A DNA stretch of 64,000 nt, taken from Anaerolineaceae bacterium UBA4775 (lineage in GTDB: Bacteria; Chloroflexota; Anaerolineae; Anaerolineales; Anaerolineaceae). Under the pieces are notes generated by a model, which saw only the letters and a program-made list of their open reading frames with translations, did not search any database and was not told the origin of the DNA. Made by a program: the position numbers and the translations under genes. Positions 13,558-20,942 of the stretch are shown here, piece after piece (position 1 is the stretch's first letter; every line of letters starts with the position of its first letter). The stretch is from the NCBI GenBank assembly GCA_002403205.1, contig DHHJ01000035.1, positions 1-64,000 on the forward strand, read 5' to 3'.

Positions 13558-13990
13558 AGATTTATGGTCGGTGTCGTCGATAGTAATGGGACGACTTAAC
13601 AACTACATGATTGAAAACGATCATCATATTACCCCGGCAAGAATGATAAGCCTGATGAAGGATTATCTAAAAGTAATCAAAGCGCTCTATCCTGACGACA
13701 AAACCGTCAAAATGATCAAGTCCGAATTCAGGGAGAGAGTGCGCACCTACATCTCTTCTCTAATGAGCAAAAGTGAGGGCACCCTAGTCCTTTCGAGTTA
13801 CCCAAACATTGAGCTCGAGTATCGCATCCTGGACGACAGGACTATCGTGTATCGCCTGATTTTTATGGGTGATATCGCTCAAACCGACTGGGTCACAATC
13901 GCTGAACAGCGTTCTGGCACTGTCAAGATGACCATGACCAACGAGGTATCCAATTTCTTACACAAAATCCTAGAGGATAAAGAGGAGTAG
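13535..13990 (+). CDS. Hypothetical protein, 151 aa
   Basis: The N-terminal 75 residues look helical and basic. The C-terminal part has beta-strand character (IELEYRILDDRTIVYRLIFMG). No motif is recognised. The terminal KEE again reads through the next ribosome site. Confidence 0.6.
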   Translation: MNYKINRKDLWSVSSIVMGRLNNYMIENDHHITPARMISLMKDYLKVIKALYPDDKTVKMIKSEFRERVRTYISSLMSKSEGTLVLSSYPNIELEYRILDDRTIVYRLIFMGDIAQTDWVTIAEQRSGTVKMTMTNEVSNFLHKILEDKEE

Positions 13991-13995
13991 ATAAA

Positions 13996-14622
13996 ATGGA
14001 AAAATTTAACAGAAGCCTATTCTCAAAAGTGTTGTGGACGGAAGAAAGCTACAAGAGAATAGCGTTTGGTGTTTCCGAGGATCATAGTTGCTATCTCTTT
14101 GCGGTCGGCGACTTAGCCATGGTCATGCTTGAAAGCGAAGTAAAAGACCTCTACCTGGCTCTGAAAAGTATATTTGAAAAAGATATAGTCCCCAAAAACA
14201 AAGGAGTAACCATGAACAAAGATTTTGCCATCGAGAGACTTATCAGCGTTGTTAAAAATTCTTATGCTCTTGAAAACAATACTGCAAGGTACGCTTTTCT
14301 CGGCGAACATATCGGATACATCATTGATCAGCTGTTATCTGACCCAGAGGATTTAAATCCAACACACTGTCCGTCATGCGGATCAGATGACTTGCTTTTA
14401 AGGGGTTGTAAGGATGTGTTCTTCCACATTCTTGATTGGGAAGACGGCTTGCCCACTCCCAACTACAATACCCTTGAACTCGACCGTGAGGAGGGTATCT
14501 ATACACATCCCCACGAGCTCGTTTGCAACAGGTGTGGCTTCAACTTTGAACTGATGTCAGAGCCGGGGGTTGAGAATAGCAAACAGGTTGTTTACCGAAA
14601 CCGGAATAGACATGGAGCATAA
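13996..14622 (+). CDS. Fused two-part protein, 208 aa, C-terminal zinc ribbon
   Basis: Residues 1-67 resemble a separate small protein. The linker NKGVT is encoded by an intact ribosome site (AAAGGAGTAACC) followed by an in-frame ATG at 14212. Residues 73-208 form an acidic helical protein with CPSCGSDDLL and CNRCGFNF zinc knuckles. Two genes therefore seem to have fused by loss of a stop codon, and the second part can probably still be made alone from 14212. Confidence 0.6.
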   Translation: MEKFNRSLFSKVLWTEESYKRIAFGVSEDHSCYLFAVGDLAMVMLESEVKDLYLALKSIFEKDIVPKNKGVTMNKDFAIERLISVVKNSYALENNTARYAFLGEHIGYIIDQLLSDPEDLNPTHCPSCGSDDLLLRGCKDVFFHILDWEDGLPTPNYNTLELDREEGIYTHPHELVCNRCGFNFELMSEPGVENSKQVVYRNRNRHGA

Positions 14623-15250
14623 AGCCTCTGAGACCGTGGATGAACTTTCATCCACGGTCTACACCATTGATATCACCAAGATGATCTGGGAGATCGAAGG
14701 CGAGATTGCTGAACTCAATGACTTTAATTGGTTCTGGGGCTTCTCGAAACCCGACACCATTAAGGCCCTGCTCGAAGAAGCCATCGATCAAATCGACTTC
14801 TACCAAATCGACTATGCCACCAATCTTGGCTTCTATTGGTGCGGGATTTTAACCGCCGAACCCTGGTGTGAACTATATGAAGAGGAGGAGACCATCCTCA
14901 ACGTACTTTTGCACAAGCACACCGAATTGGTTATCGATGACGGCAACTTGGTTTTGCGCTTCAAACAAAACCCGGATTCGCTTTGCCATCCCGTCTTTCG
15001 AGACTACCCTGGCGGCTATGGCGGAAACATCCCCCATTCGGTAAACGACATGCTGCTCAAGGTCGAGGAGATCATCAGGAAGACCCTCAAAGACTCTATC
15101 GCAGACGGAGGATACATGTCTAACAAGTGGGGCGAATGGGGGCAAGAGTATTATTGCGACAACTGCGATGAATGTCACATCATTATGTGGTCAGAGCCCT
15201 ATACTCACTGTCCGCATTGCGGTCATGAATTTGGAGAAGAGCATGAGTAA
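14612..15250 (+). CDS. Zinc-ribbon protein, 212 aa
   Basis: ATG 14612 overlaps the previous stop by 11 nt. The body is acidic and aromatic (FNWFWGFSKPDT, QIDFYQIDYATNLGFYWCG), and the C-terminus carries YYCDNCDECHI and HCPHCGHEFGEEH. A perfect 13-bp inverted repeat lies 19 nt after the start codon. No family is recognised. Confidence 0.6.
   Translation: MEHKASETVDELSSTVYTIDITKMIWEIEGEIAELNDFNWFWGFSKPDTIKALLEEAIDQIDFYQIDYATNLGFYWCGILTAEPWCELYEEEETILNVLLHKHTELVIDDGNLVLRFKQNPDSLCHPVFRDYPGGYGGNIPHSVNDMLLKVEEIIRKTLKDSIADGGYMSNKWGEWGQEYYCDNCDECHIIMWSEPYTHCPHCGHEFGEEHE
14631..14660 (+). repeat. Perfect 13-bp hairpin inside a coding region
   Basis: AGACCGTGGATGA and TCATCCACGGTCT are exact inverted repeats separated by ACTT. 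There is no T tract. It lies at codons 7-16 of the gene at 14612 and would form a very stable mRNA hairpin close to the ribosome entry site. Confidence 0.8.
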
Positions 15251-15467
15251 GAACAAAACCATCAGGCCGGGTGATTTTGCGCAAATTGTATGGACAAATG
15301 AGAAACCCGATTACGGCCACATAGTCTCGGTGCCGCAAGGCCCTGGAGACTTGCTACAAATTAAGCTGACCGATGGTACCCTGCTGGCAATCAATACCAA
15401 TTCGCCCGTATTTTGCCGACTGGAAGTAAAGGAAAAAACTGCAACAGAGTCTTCGGCTGCTTGTTAG
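15243..15467 (+). CDS. Small beta-rich protein, 74 aa
   Basis: GGAGAAGAG precedes ATG 15243. IRPGDFAQIVWTNEKPDYGH and the following strands resemble an SH3-like or KOW-like barrel. The overlap with the previous gene is 8 nt. Confidence 0.55.
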   Translation: MSKNKTIRPGDFAQIVWTNEKPDYGHIVSVPQGPGDLLQIKLTDGTLLAINTNSPVFCRLEVKEKTATESSAAC

Positions 15468-15470
15468 CCA

Positions 15471-15484
15471 ATCCGACATCAGAT
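15471..15484. repeat. Inverted repeat ATCCGA-NN-TCGGAT, copy 9 (one mismatch)
   Basis: ATCCGACATCAGAT, directly before the AAAGGAG of the gene at 15498. Confidence 0.65.
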
Positions 15485-15497
15485 TAAAGGAGAAATA

Positions 15498-15887
15498 ATG
15501 AGCGCATTCGTTGTCCGCAATGAAATCATCAACCGCATCGTAGCTTCGATCGATTTGGCAAACTACGGTAATGGCATGTTGCCTGTACCCGAAACACCGA
15601 TTCTCTCGGAGACCCGCCCAGAAGATTTAGGGGTGCTGCTCAGGGAGATGAACGAGGATGCTGTTGGTCAACGCTATCCCGACTTAACCGTTGACGAGTT
15701 TCCTGGCACCGTTGACGACAATCAAAAGTTGATCCCCTACCAATACTACGAAGTACCACCCGCAGACAAAGAGCAACTCTTCAAAGACCTGTCTAACCTA
15801 ATCTACCAGTGCTTTGAGGGCGATGTCCCTCAGCAGCCACTGTTTGTCGAGATTAGGACCTATCGTGAAAGGCTGGGATTACGATGA
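15498..15887 (+). CDS. Hypothetical protein, 129 aa
   Basis: AAAGGAG precedes the ATG. The protein is acidic and Pro-rich in the middle (PVPETPILSETRPEDLG), probably mixed alpha/beta. The stop overlaps the next ATG (ATGA). No family is recognised. Confidence 0.6.
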   Translation: MSAFVVRNEIINRIVASIDLANYGNGMLPVPETPILSETRPEDLGVLLREMNEDAVGQRYPDLTVDEFPGTVDDNQKLIPYQYYEVPPADKEQLFKDLSNLIYQCFEGDVPQQPLFVEIRTYRERLGLR

Positions 15888-16084
15888 TTTACGAAAACGG
15901 AGAGCTTATTCCTGAAAACAGTGAGGAGAAAGAGGAACTCGAGGCAACACGCGACACATGTGCCCATGCGCATCCTCACGCTTTATGCAGAGCACTTGCA
16001 TTCAAACAGACTCTTGACTGGAAAAGTCTGGTAATTACAGAAGCTCTACTCGAAGACATCAAGGATACCCTTGAGACACTTTAA
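15884..16084 (+). CDS. Hypothetical protein, 66 aa
   Basis: Coupled by ATGA to the previous gene. It is a Glu-rich helix with a central CAHAHPHALC stretch whose Cys and His residues could bind metal. No family is recognised. Confidence 0.5.
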   Translation: MIYENGELIPENSEEKEELEATRDTCAHAHPHALCRALAFKQTLDWKSLVITEALLEDIKDTLETL

Positions 16085-16157
16085 TCTAATAGAAGTCCCG
16101 GCGTTTCAACATATTCAAACCGCCCCCTTTTTATAACTAATTGAAAGCGAGAAAATC

Positions 16158-16231
16158 ATGCAAAAAGTTAGACTTTCTTAAATATTAAAAAATTCTGGGA
16201 TTTCGAAGTTCTTGAACCCGATACCCTCTGA
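16158..16231 (+). pseudogene. Decayed small gene
   Basis: AAGCGAGAAAATC and an ATG at 16158 open a seven-codon ORF (MQKVRLS, stop). After a one-base frame change the sequence reads FWDFEVLEPDTL and a stop at 16229, which is protein-like. It lies in an otherwise empty 167-bp gap. Confidence 0.4.
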
Positions 16232-16251
16232 TAGACAAAAGGAGACTAACC

Positions 16252-16662
16252 ATGGGAATGGACGTCATTCTCAACCAACGCATCGATATACCCGCCGTAT
16301 ATCATCCCGACGACATCCATGTCAGCATCGTATCTGATAAGTTTGAAGTTCCCAAATTTGATACCAGTAAGATTTGTTCTATGAGTATCCGACTGGGCAC
16401 ATTTCGCGGCTACGAGTTAGCCGAATTTCTCAACCGGCACACAGGCGATATCTGGTCAAATGGAAACGATTGGTTTTTCTGCCAATATGACGCCGAAATA
16501 CTGCTTAATTCCATCGACGATGTTCTAACTGGAAAAGGCGATCTCCCTAAAGATGTCGATGCCGCCGAAGAGTTTCTAAGAGAAATTCTTAAGTTCAAAG
16601 CTATTCTCGAAAAAGCTCTGACCAACGGGGCCGATTGCTTCGAGATTCTACTATCATACTAA
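16252..16662 (+). CDS. Hypothetical protein, 136 aa
   Basis: AAAGGAG lies upstream of the start. The N-terminus MGMDVILNQRIDIP and the middle RLGTFRGYELAEFLNRHTGD recall small phage proteins in which a two-domain alpha/beta body follows an 'MGMDV' start, but I cannot name the family. The C-terminal half is helical. Confidence 0.6.
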   Translation: MGMDVILNQRIDIPAVYHPDDIHVSIVSDKFEVPKFDTSKICSMSIRLGTFRGYELAEFLNRHTGDIWSNGNDWFFCQYDAEILLNSIDDVLTGKGDLPKDVDAAEEFLREILKFKAILEKALTNGADCFEILLSY

Positions 16663-16673
16663 GAAAGGATTCT

Positions 16674-16871
16674 ATGCCTGTCCCCGAGCAAGTTAACAAA
16701 GAATACTACTACTGTCCCAAGTGTCGGGAGGAAGATCTTATGCCCTCTGACATTCTTCTAAATCGCACTCGCAGGGTGCTTTGCAGATCTTGAGGCTACG
16801 TTTGGGATGAAAGTTTTGCCGTGATTGCCAACTACGATCTGGAAGGAAACCATATCGATGATCCAAGATAA
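16674..16871 (+). pseudogene. Zinc-ribbon gene interrupted by TGA at a cysteine codon
   Basis: The frame from ATG 16674 encodes YYYCPKCREED and then VLCRS-TGA-GYVWDESF, running on to TAA at 16869. In other island ribbons this position is the second Cys of a CxxC knuckle, so TGA replaces TGC/TGT. The original gene would overlap the next start by 14 nt, as many neighbours do. A nonsense mutation is most likely; selenocysteine is not supported by anything else seen. Confidence 0.6.
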
Positions 16872-17181
16872 CAAATTAATCAATGAGCTATCCCCCATAG
16901 TTATTGATCAAATCTTCGAAGAAGCGCAAACTCAATCTGATTACCTGAATGAACTTTACCGCGTTGCCATTCCCCATCTTGATGATGTGGCACTGGTGGA
17001 CACCTTTCCCGAAGTTTCGGCCGAAACCAATAGGTACATCCACCTGAAAGCGATCGCCTTCGATCACGAGCATCACCCTGATGTATTCGCTGGCGGACAG
17101 TGGATGAACAGTGGCTTCGGTTCAAATAAGGAGCTAGAGGACTGGCAAGTGTCTGTCGACATAGACAAATTGCTTTACTGA
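16858..17181 (+). CDS. Hypothetical protein, 107 aa
   Basis: ATG 16858 is used; GGAAGGAAAC lies about 10 nt upstream. The protein is helical at the N-terminus, with a His-rich FDHEHHPDVFAGGQW segment. It overlaps the 3' end of the interrupted ribbon gene. No family is recognised. Confidence 0.55.
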   Translation: MIQDNKLINELSPIVIDQIFEEAQTQSDYLNELYRVAIPHLDDVALVDTFPEVSAETNRYIHLKAIAFDHEHHPDVFAGGQWMNSGFGSNKELEDWQVSVDIDKLLY

Positions 17182-17192
17182 AAGAAAAAACA

Positions 17193-17411
17193 ATGCTTAC
17201 ACCTGAAAACTTATCAACCGTTCATCAAATTTCGACGAAACTGCAAGATATGGGAGCCGATATCTTGTATATGATTGATGATCTCGACACTAGGAATTGG
17301 CACAATAGCACGAAGTACCTGTTGAGTGATTTGAGTACCCTGTTCACGTTAATACGCAATGCGCGAAACTTTGCTAGCAACATGATCGAAGTTCATTCGG
17401 AGGAGGAATAG
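17193..17411 (+). CDS. Helical protein, 72 aa, paralogue of the gene at 17969
   Basis: The sequence shares the pattern LTPxxL...QI..KL..M......D...WH..T..L..L..L..L.R with the 73-aa protein at 17969. The two arose by duplication. Function unknown. The EEE end is the next gene's ribosome site. Confidence 0.6.
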   Translation: MLTPENLSTVHQISTKLQDMGADILYMIDDLDTRNWHNSTKYLLSDLSTLFTLIRNARNFASNMIEVHSEEE

Positions 17412-17771
17412 ATGAAACCCATTACCAACGATCTCGAGTATTTTGATAGCCGAGATATCCTACGTCGGATTGACTACTTGGAAAACTTCGACGATTTAAC
17501 TCTTGAGGAGAATGTTGAACTATTGCACTTGAAAGATATTGAAGGCCAGTGGAATGACGATGAGTCATTTCGCTTTGGCGTCATCTTTGTTCGTGAAGAT
17601 TATTTCGCTGAATATGTTAAAGAGACGGCCCAAGAGCTCGGCTATATCGACCCTGACAAAATTTACAACTGGCCCTTCTCACATATCGACTGGGAGGCCG
17701 CCTCCGAAGACTGGGAGTGCGAATATATATTCATCGACTTTAACGGCACTGAATACTTGGCAGGGGGGTAG
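17412..17771 (+). CDS. Phage/plasmid small protein with IDWExA motif, 119 aa
   Basis: The N-terminus FDSRDILRRIDYLE and C-terminus WPFSHIDWEAASEDWECEYIFIDFNGTEYL follow a pattern common in uncharacterised proteins of phages and integrative elements (DSRD..xRIEeLE ... WP...IDWexAA..L..DY..v.f.G..Y). I know of no proven role. Inverted-repeat copy 10 falls on the RDILRRI codons. It starts one base after the previous stop. Confidence 0.65.
   Translation: MKPITNDLEYFDSRDILRRIDYLENFDDLTLEENVELLHLKDIEGQWNDDESFRFGVIFVREDYFAEYVKETAQELGYIDPDKIYNWPFSHIDWEAASEDWECEYIFIDFNGTEYLAGG
17457..17470. repeat. Inverted repeat ATCCGA-NN-TCGGAT, copy 10 (one mismatch)
   Basis: ATCCTACGTCGGAT, inside conserved codons of the gene at 17412. 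This copy may be chance, since the codons are under protein selection. Confidence 0.4.
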
Positions 17772-17774
17772 CAA

Positions 17775-17972
17775 ATGATGAAAAAATACCACATTGAAAT
17801 CACAAGCGGTGAACGAGGTCGCAATATATACAGTCTCAATGATTACAGCATTGGTGAGAACATTATCACGATTTTTTACACCGACCCCTACTCCGGTGAA
17901 GACGGTCAGACAACCGTCGATCTGAGAGAGTACCCTGATTACGAATTGAGAATCGAGGAGTTTGAAAAATGA
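17775..17972 (+). CDS. Small beta-rich protein, 65 aa
   Basis: A GGGGGG run lies 6 nt upstream of two adjacent ATGs. The protein alternates polar and hydrophobic residues (YHIEITSGERGRNIYSL, IITIFYTDPYSGED), so it is probably a small beta sheet. The stop overlaps the next ATG. Confidence 0.55.
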   Translation: MMKKYHIEITSGERGRNIYSLNDYSIGENIITIFYTDPYSGEDGQTTVDLREYPDYELRIEEFEK

Positions 17973-18190
17973 GCGAGAACCCGTTGACCCCGAATACCCT
18001 TCCAATGCTCGAGCAAATTTACGATAAGCTGCTGGGCATGGAGTTCGAAGTAATGAATGAGAGCCAAGATGTCGGCTGGCATGACAATACCCGAGACCTG
18101 ATGGCTGAGCTGAATGCCCTATATGTGCTGTTGAGACAAACGAAATCCTACACGATAGGACTGATCCGCTTTTACGAGAACCAGGAGTAA
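17969..18190 (+). CDS. Helical protein, 73 aa, paralogue of the gene at 17193
   Basis: See the gene at 17193: LTPNTLPMLEQIYDKLLGME and WHDNTRDLMAELNALYVLLR align with it. The final 14 bases belong to the 309-bp tandem duplication that created the next two genes. Confidence 0.6.
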   Translation: MSENPLTPNTLPMLEQIYDKLLGMEFEVMNESQDVGWHDNTRDLMAELNALYVLLRQTKSYTIGLIRFYENQE

Positions 18191-18192
18191 AG

Positions 18193-18444
18193 ATGGAATG
18201 GACAACCTATATTCCCAGATGTCCGCTGTGTAACTCTAGAGGAGTTTACGAGTGTATTCTTGTACACGAAGCACACGAGGTTTCCTTCGTATCCGTTCCA
18301 GAGGATAAGTCTCTATTCAGAACAGCCCTCAATCACGGTGAAGACATCCTCTTTCTTGATGCAGAGTCGATAGACCATTTTTACTGCAAGGCCTGTCGTA
18401 GTCACTTCGACCAGCCAACGCTCGAAAGGGTCGAAGAAGAATGA
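18193..18444 (+). CDS. Zinc-ribbon protein, 83 aa, tandem copy A
   Basis: MEWTTYIPRCPLCNSRGVYE at the N-terminus and FYCKACRSHFDQPTLERVEEE at the C-terminus form a two-knuckle ribbon with a variable beta insert. It is the first of two tandem copies 309 bp apart. Ends are nearly identical while the middle has diverged. Confidence 0.65.
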   Translation: MEWTTYIPRCPLCNSRGVYECILVHEAHEVSFVSVPEDKSLFRTALNHGEDILFLDAESIDHFYCKACRSHFDQPTLERVEEE

Positions 18445-18542
18445 AACTCGAACAATGTCAAATTGATCACCTTTACGCTTTTACGAGAACCAGGAGTGAA
18501 AATGGAATGGACAACCTATATTCCCAGATGTCCGCTGTGTAA
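18441..18542 (+). pseudogene. 5' fragment of the gene at 18750, left by tandem duplication
   Basis: MKLEQCQIDHLY is almost identical to the first 12 codons of the gene at 18750, then the frame runs into duplicated sequence and stops. It marks the inner junction of the duplication. Confidence 0.65.
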
Positions 18543-18753
18543 CTCTAGAGAAGTTTATGAGTGCGTCATCACACAGGAAGCCTATAAGGTTTCAGTTATG
18601 GCTATCTCTGACGACAGACTTCCATCAGAGGCAGTTGCCGAACACAGCGAAGATACTGTTCACTTTGAAACAGAATCAACAGGCGAGTATTACTGCAAGG
18701 CGTGTGATGAATGTTTCGACCAGCCAACACTCGAGAGGGTTAAGAGAGAATGA
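18502..18753 (+). CDS. Zinc-ribbon protein, 83 aa, tandem copy B
   Basis: MEWTTYIPRCPLCNSREVYE and YYCKACDECFDQPTLERVKRE align with copy A at 18193 end to end without gaps. The central 40 residues differ strongly. ATG 18502 follows CCAGGAG. Confidence 0.65.
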   Translation: MEWTTYIPRCPLCNSREVYECVITQEAYKVSVMAISDDRLPSEAVAEHSEDTVHFETESTGEYYCKACDECFDQPTLERVKRE

Positions 18754-19154
18754 AACTCGAACAATATCAAATTGATCACCTTTACGATGAGATTTATCAT
18801 ATCGACGGGCGTGGTTTGATGGACTACCTGCGTGTCTGGCGCACGATGGAGACCGACATTTACCCAGCTGCCACCCAGCACGGCGAGAAGCTGTTTTTGC
18901 ACAGCGTGGTCTTCCCTATCCCTGCGATAGATATCTTTGACCGCTGGAGTGCCTGGCGGCACGAGGTCACCTATCACTTTGACTCTTTCATCAGAGAGCA
19001 GGAGAAAGTCAATCTATTCTCCGATATTAAGGAGTTAAAAGAGTATTTTGTCTACAAGATCTGTGTCATCCTGGGGATTATCGAGAAAACCGATCGCTAT
19101 CTACCCATCAGCGGGCCGAAGTCGATCCAGGATGACCCACTACTTTTCTCATAA
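18750..19154 (+). CDS. Hypothetical helical protein, 134 aa
   Basis: Coupled by ATGA to copy B. It is helical, with WRTMETDIYPAATQHGEKLF and a hydrophobic segment (YFVYKICVILGII). The intact parent of the fragment at 18441. No family is recognised. Confidence 0.6.
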   Translation: MKLEQYQIDHLYDEIYHIDGRGLMDYLRVWRTMETDIYPAATQHGEKLFLHSVVFPIPAIDIFDRWSAWRHEVTYHFDSFIREQEKVNLFSDIKELKEYFVYKICVILGIIEKTDRYLPISGPKSIQDDPLLFS

Positions 19155-19163
19155 GGAGGAAGC

Positions 19164-19352
19164 ATGCCCCTTTACAGAGTTACCTGGTCAGCAAAAATTT
19201 ACGGTTCGAATCACGTTGAGGCAGAAACACCCGAAATGGCACGCAGGCTAGCCGATCCCACAACGATTGACTTTGATTATCATATCCATCGACCTTATGT
19301 TGAGATTGAAATGATCGAGGAAGCTGAGGATTGGCTCGACGATCAAGTTTAA
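19164..19352 (+). CDS. Small alpha/beta protein, 62 aa
   Basis: TAAGGAGG precedes the ATG. YRVTWSAKIYGSNHVEAETP EMARRLA resembles the small phage 'PF-like' proteins in which a beta strand leads to an 'A.t.eeA...a' helix, as in DpnD/PcfM-type domains. This is a weak resemblance only. Confidence 0.5.
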   Translation: MPLYRVTWSAKIYGSNHVEAETPEMARRLADPTTIDFDYHIHRPYVEIEMIEEAEDWLDDQV

Positions 19353-19369
19353 ATAATTGAGGAGGAGAG

Positions 19370-19591
19370 ATGAATCAAAATAGCAAGCCCAAAGTCTGCC
19401 CTACTTGCGGTGGCGAAGTGTATGAACTTGCTCCCGAGATTCCTGTGTGGGAGATCACCGAATGGAAAGACGGCATACCCTTTGGGGTAAATGCCATTTA
19501 CTTCGAAGATGTCTATGACGTTTTCATCTGCAAAGAATGCTATTGGGTGGGTCACTATGACAATCTGGTCTACAAAGAGGAGGAGGAATAA
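19370..19591 (+). CDS. Zinc-ribbon protein, 73 aa
   Basis: GAGGAGGAG precedes the ATG. The VCPTCGGEVYE and FICKECYWVGHYD knuckles flank an acidic beta insert. The EEEE end reads through the next gene's ribosome site, and the stop shares a base with the next ATG. Confidence 0.65.
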   Translation: MNQNSKPKVCPTCGGEVYELAPEIPVWEITEWKDGIPFGVNAIYFEDVYDVFICKECYWVGHYDNLVYKEEEE

Positions 19592-19971
19592 TGACTGAAA
19601 AAATTATGCACTGCCCTAAGTGCAAAAGCGAGCACATCACGCCACGTTGGCCAGAACACATCGATGTGGGCTACGCTACTCAGTACACCACTTGCAACGA
19701 GTGCGGATTTGAGTGGATAACCCATTTTGCCGCTACTCTCAACACCGATATATACGGCAACCTCTTGGATGCCGGAGCAAACGTCGAGGAGGTTTTGCTC
19801 ACGTGGACAGCAACCATTCACTGCGCAAAGAAGATATTCGTTAATCCGTCAACCCTTAATGCAATAGAGCCATTCCACGAAGTGGCGGCACTCAGATTGT
19901 CTTCCATCCCTAATCTGGTTAAGTTTGAGGATCTTTGCGTGAACGTAAGGAGCTACGAGGAGGAGAAATAG
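19591..19971 (+). CDS. Zinc-ribbon protein with extra C-terminal domain, 126 aa
   Basis: HCPKCKSEHITPRW and YTTCNECGFEW form an N-terminal ribbon in the first 50 residues. The rest (about 75 aa) is hydrophobic alpha/beta without a recognised family. It couples to the next gene through TAGTG. Confidence 0.6.
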   Translation: MTEKIMHCPKCKSEHITPRWPEHIDVGYATQYTTCNECGFEWITHFAATLNTDIYGNLLDAGANVEEVLLTWTATIHCAKKIFVNPSTLNAIEPFHEVAALRLSSIPNLVKFEDLCVNVRSYEEEK

Positions 19972-20537
19972 TGAATATAGAGTTCTATGGACAACCTGAT
20001 GAATTTGAATTTTTGGTTGGCGATATCAATTGGCGTGATTTCTGGGGTAAGTGGATTTCACAAAAATACAACAATGGGGATTGGGACTACTGGATCGTGA
20101 TCGAGATTAACAACGTTGAAGAACTCGGCCGGGAGTCAGACTGTACCCACATCGTCTTTGTCTCCTCTGTTTCACCAGAGGCGGCGGGCAAAAAGAATAT
20201 TGAGATGGCACTGGGCTGTTGCGGTATCGATTTGGAAAAGCATCTTGACGAAGACCGTAATGTTATCCTGGATCAGATTAGCGACGAGATGATCGTTGAG
20301 GCTCTGCACACCTACGGTATCAGCGCCCTGCTATGGAGTGACGAGGGGAACGACCCCGATGAACTGTTGCAAGCGGCTAAAGAGCAAGCTACGGCCGCCT
20401 CGAGTCTGTTTGGCTTTTACATGGATGGCCCCAAGAATCGCCTTGGTCACACAGGTTGGGACTTCATCCGTGGCGACCTGAGTATCGATACCGCCATGGC
20501 CAACCGAAAGGGGTGGGCTATGTGGGCTATACAGTGA
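19971..20537 (+). CDS. Hypothetical protein, 188 aa
   Basis: GTG 19971 overlaps the previous stop and follows GAGGAGGAG. The N-terminal half is acidic and aromatic (WRDFWGKWISQKYNNGDWDY). The second half includes DEMIVEALHTYGISALLW and a Gly-rich stretch before the end. No family is recognised. The stop overlaps the next GTG. Confidence 0.6.
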   Translation: MNIEFYGQPDEFEFLVGDINWRDFWGKWISQKYNNGDWDYWIVIEINNVEELGRESDCTHIVFVSSVSPEAAGKKNIEMALGCCGIDLEKHLDEDRNVILDQISDEMIVEALHTYGISALLWSDEGNDPDELLQAAKEQATAASSLFGFYMDGPKNRLGHTGWDFIRGDLSIDTAMANRKGWAMWAIQ

Positions 20538-20866
20538 ACGAAATCACTCAAGAGGTCACTCGAAAAGCCGGGAAGGCTATTGACCTGCTGGGCTGGAAGC
20601 GTGCCCCGGGACACGGCAATACCGTTCGAGCTCTCAACTACCCATACGCCTTTTACTTCGGCAAATGCCGCAAGATGATCTCTGTGCGTATGACCCAGCA
20701 TCCCGACCTGGATCGAGAGGGGTTTCTAAGTCGACCTCGCATGGATTTTCCCCTGGGTACCACTCCGCAGACAATTGCCAGAGAGCTGGAGAAAAAATAT
20801 CTCCCCAGGGTGATCGCCACTACCGATAGGTTGCTCAGAGAAGGAATTTTAAGAGAGGCCCTATGA
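20534..20866 (+). CDS. Hypothetical basic protein, 110 aa
   Basis: GTG 20534 in a GTGA overlap is the only start that avoids a long overlap with the previous gene. The protein is basic and helical at both ends (VTRKAGKAIDLLGWKR, ARELEKKYLPRVIATTDRLL). No family is recognised. Confidence 0.5.
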   Translation: MNEITQEVTRKAGKAIDLLGWKRAPGHGNTVRALNYPYAFYFGKCRKMISVRMTQHPDLDREGFLSRPRMDFPLGTTPQTIARELEKKYLPRVIATTDRLLREGILREAL

Positions 20867-20942
20867 AGCTAATGTTGATATTGTCTTTATCACGCTGCTC
20901 TCTAGCTTTGGCATAGAAAGTGTTGGCTTTGATGAGGGGGCT

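Larger units (their letters stand above)
18167..18789 (+). repeat. Tandem duplication, two 309-bp units
   Basis: Bases from 18167 (CGCTTTTACGAGAA) recur from 18476, and ATGAAACTCGAACAAT at 18441 recurs at 18750; both offsets are 309 bp, a multiple of three. Each unit holds one zinc-ribbon gene and the start of the gene at 18750. Confidence 0.85.

Noticed and set aside
16791..16793. Selenocysteine codon in a zinc-ribbon protein
   Set aside because: No SECIS-like hairpin is evident directly after the TGA and the family does not use selenocysteine; a nonsense mutation is simpler.
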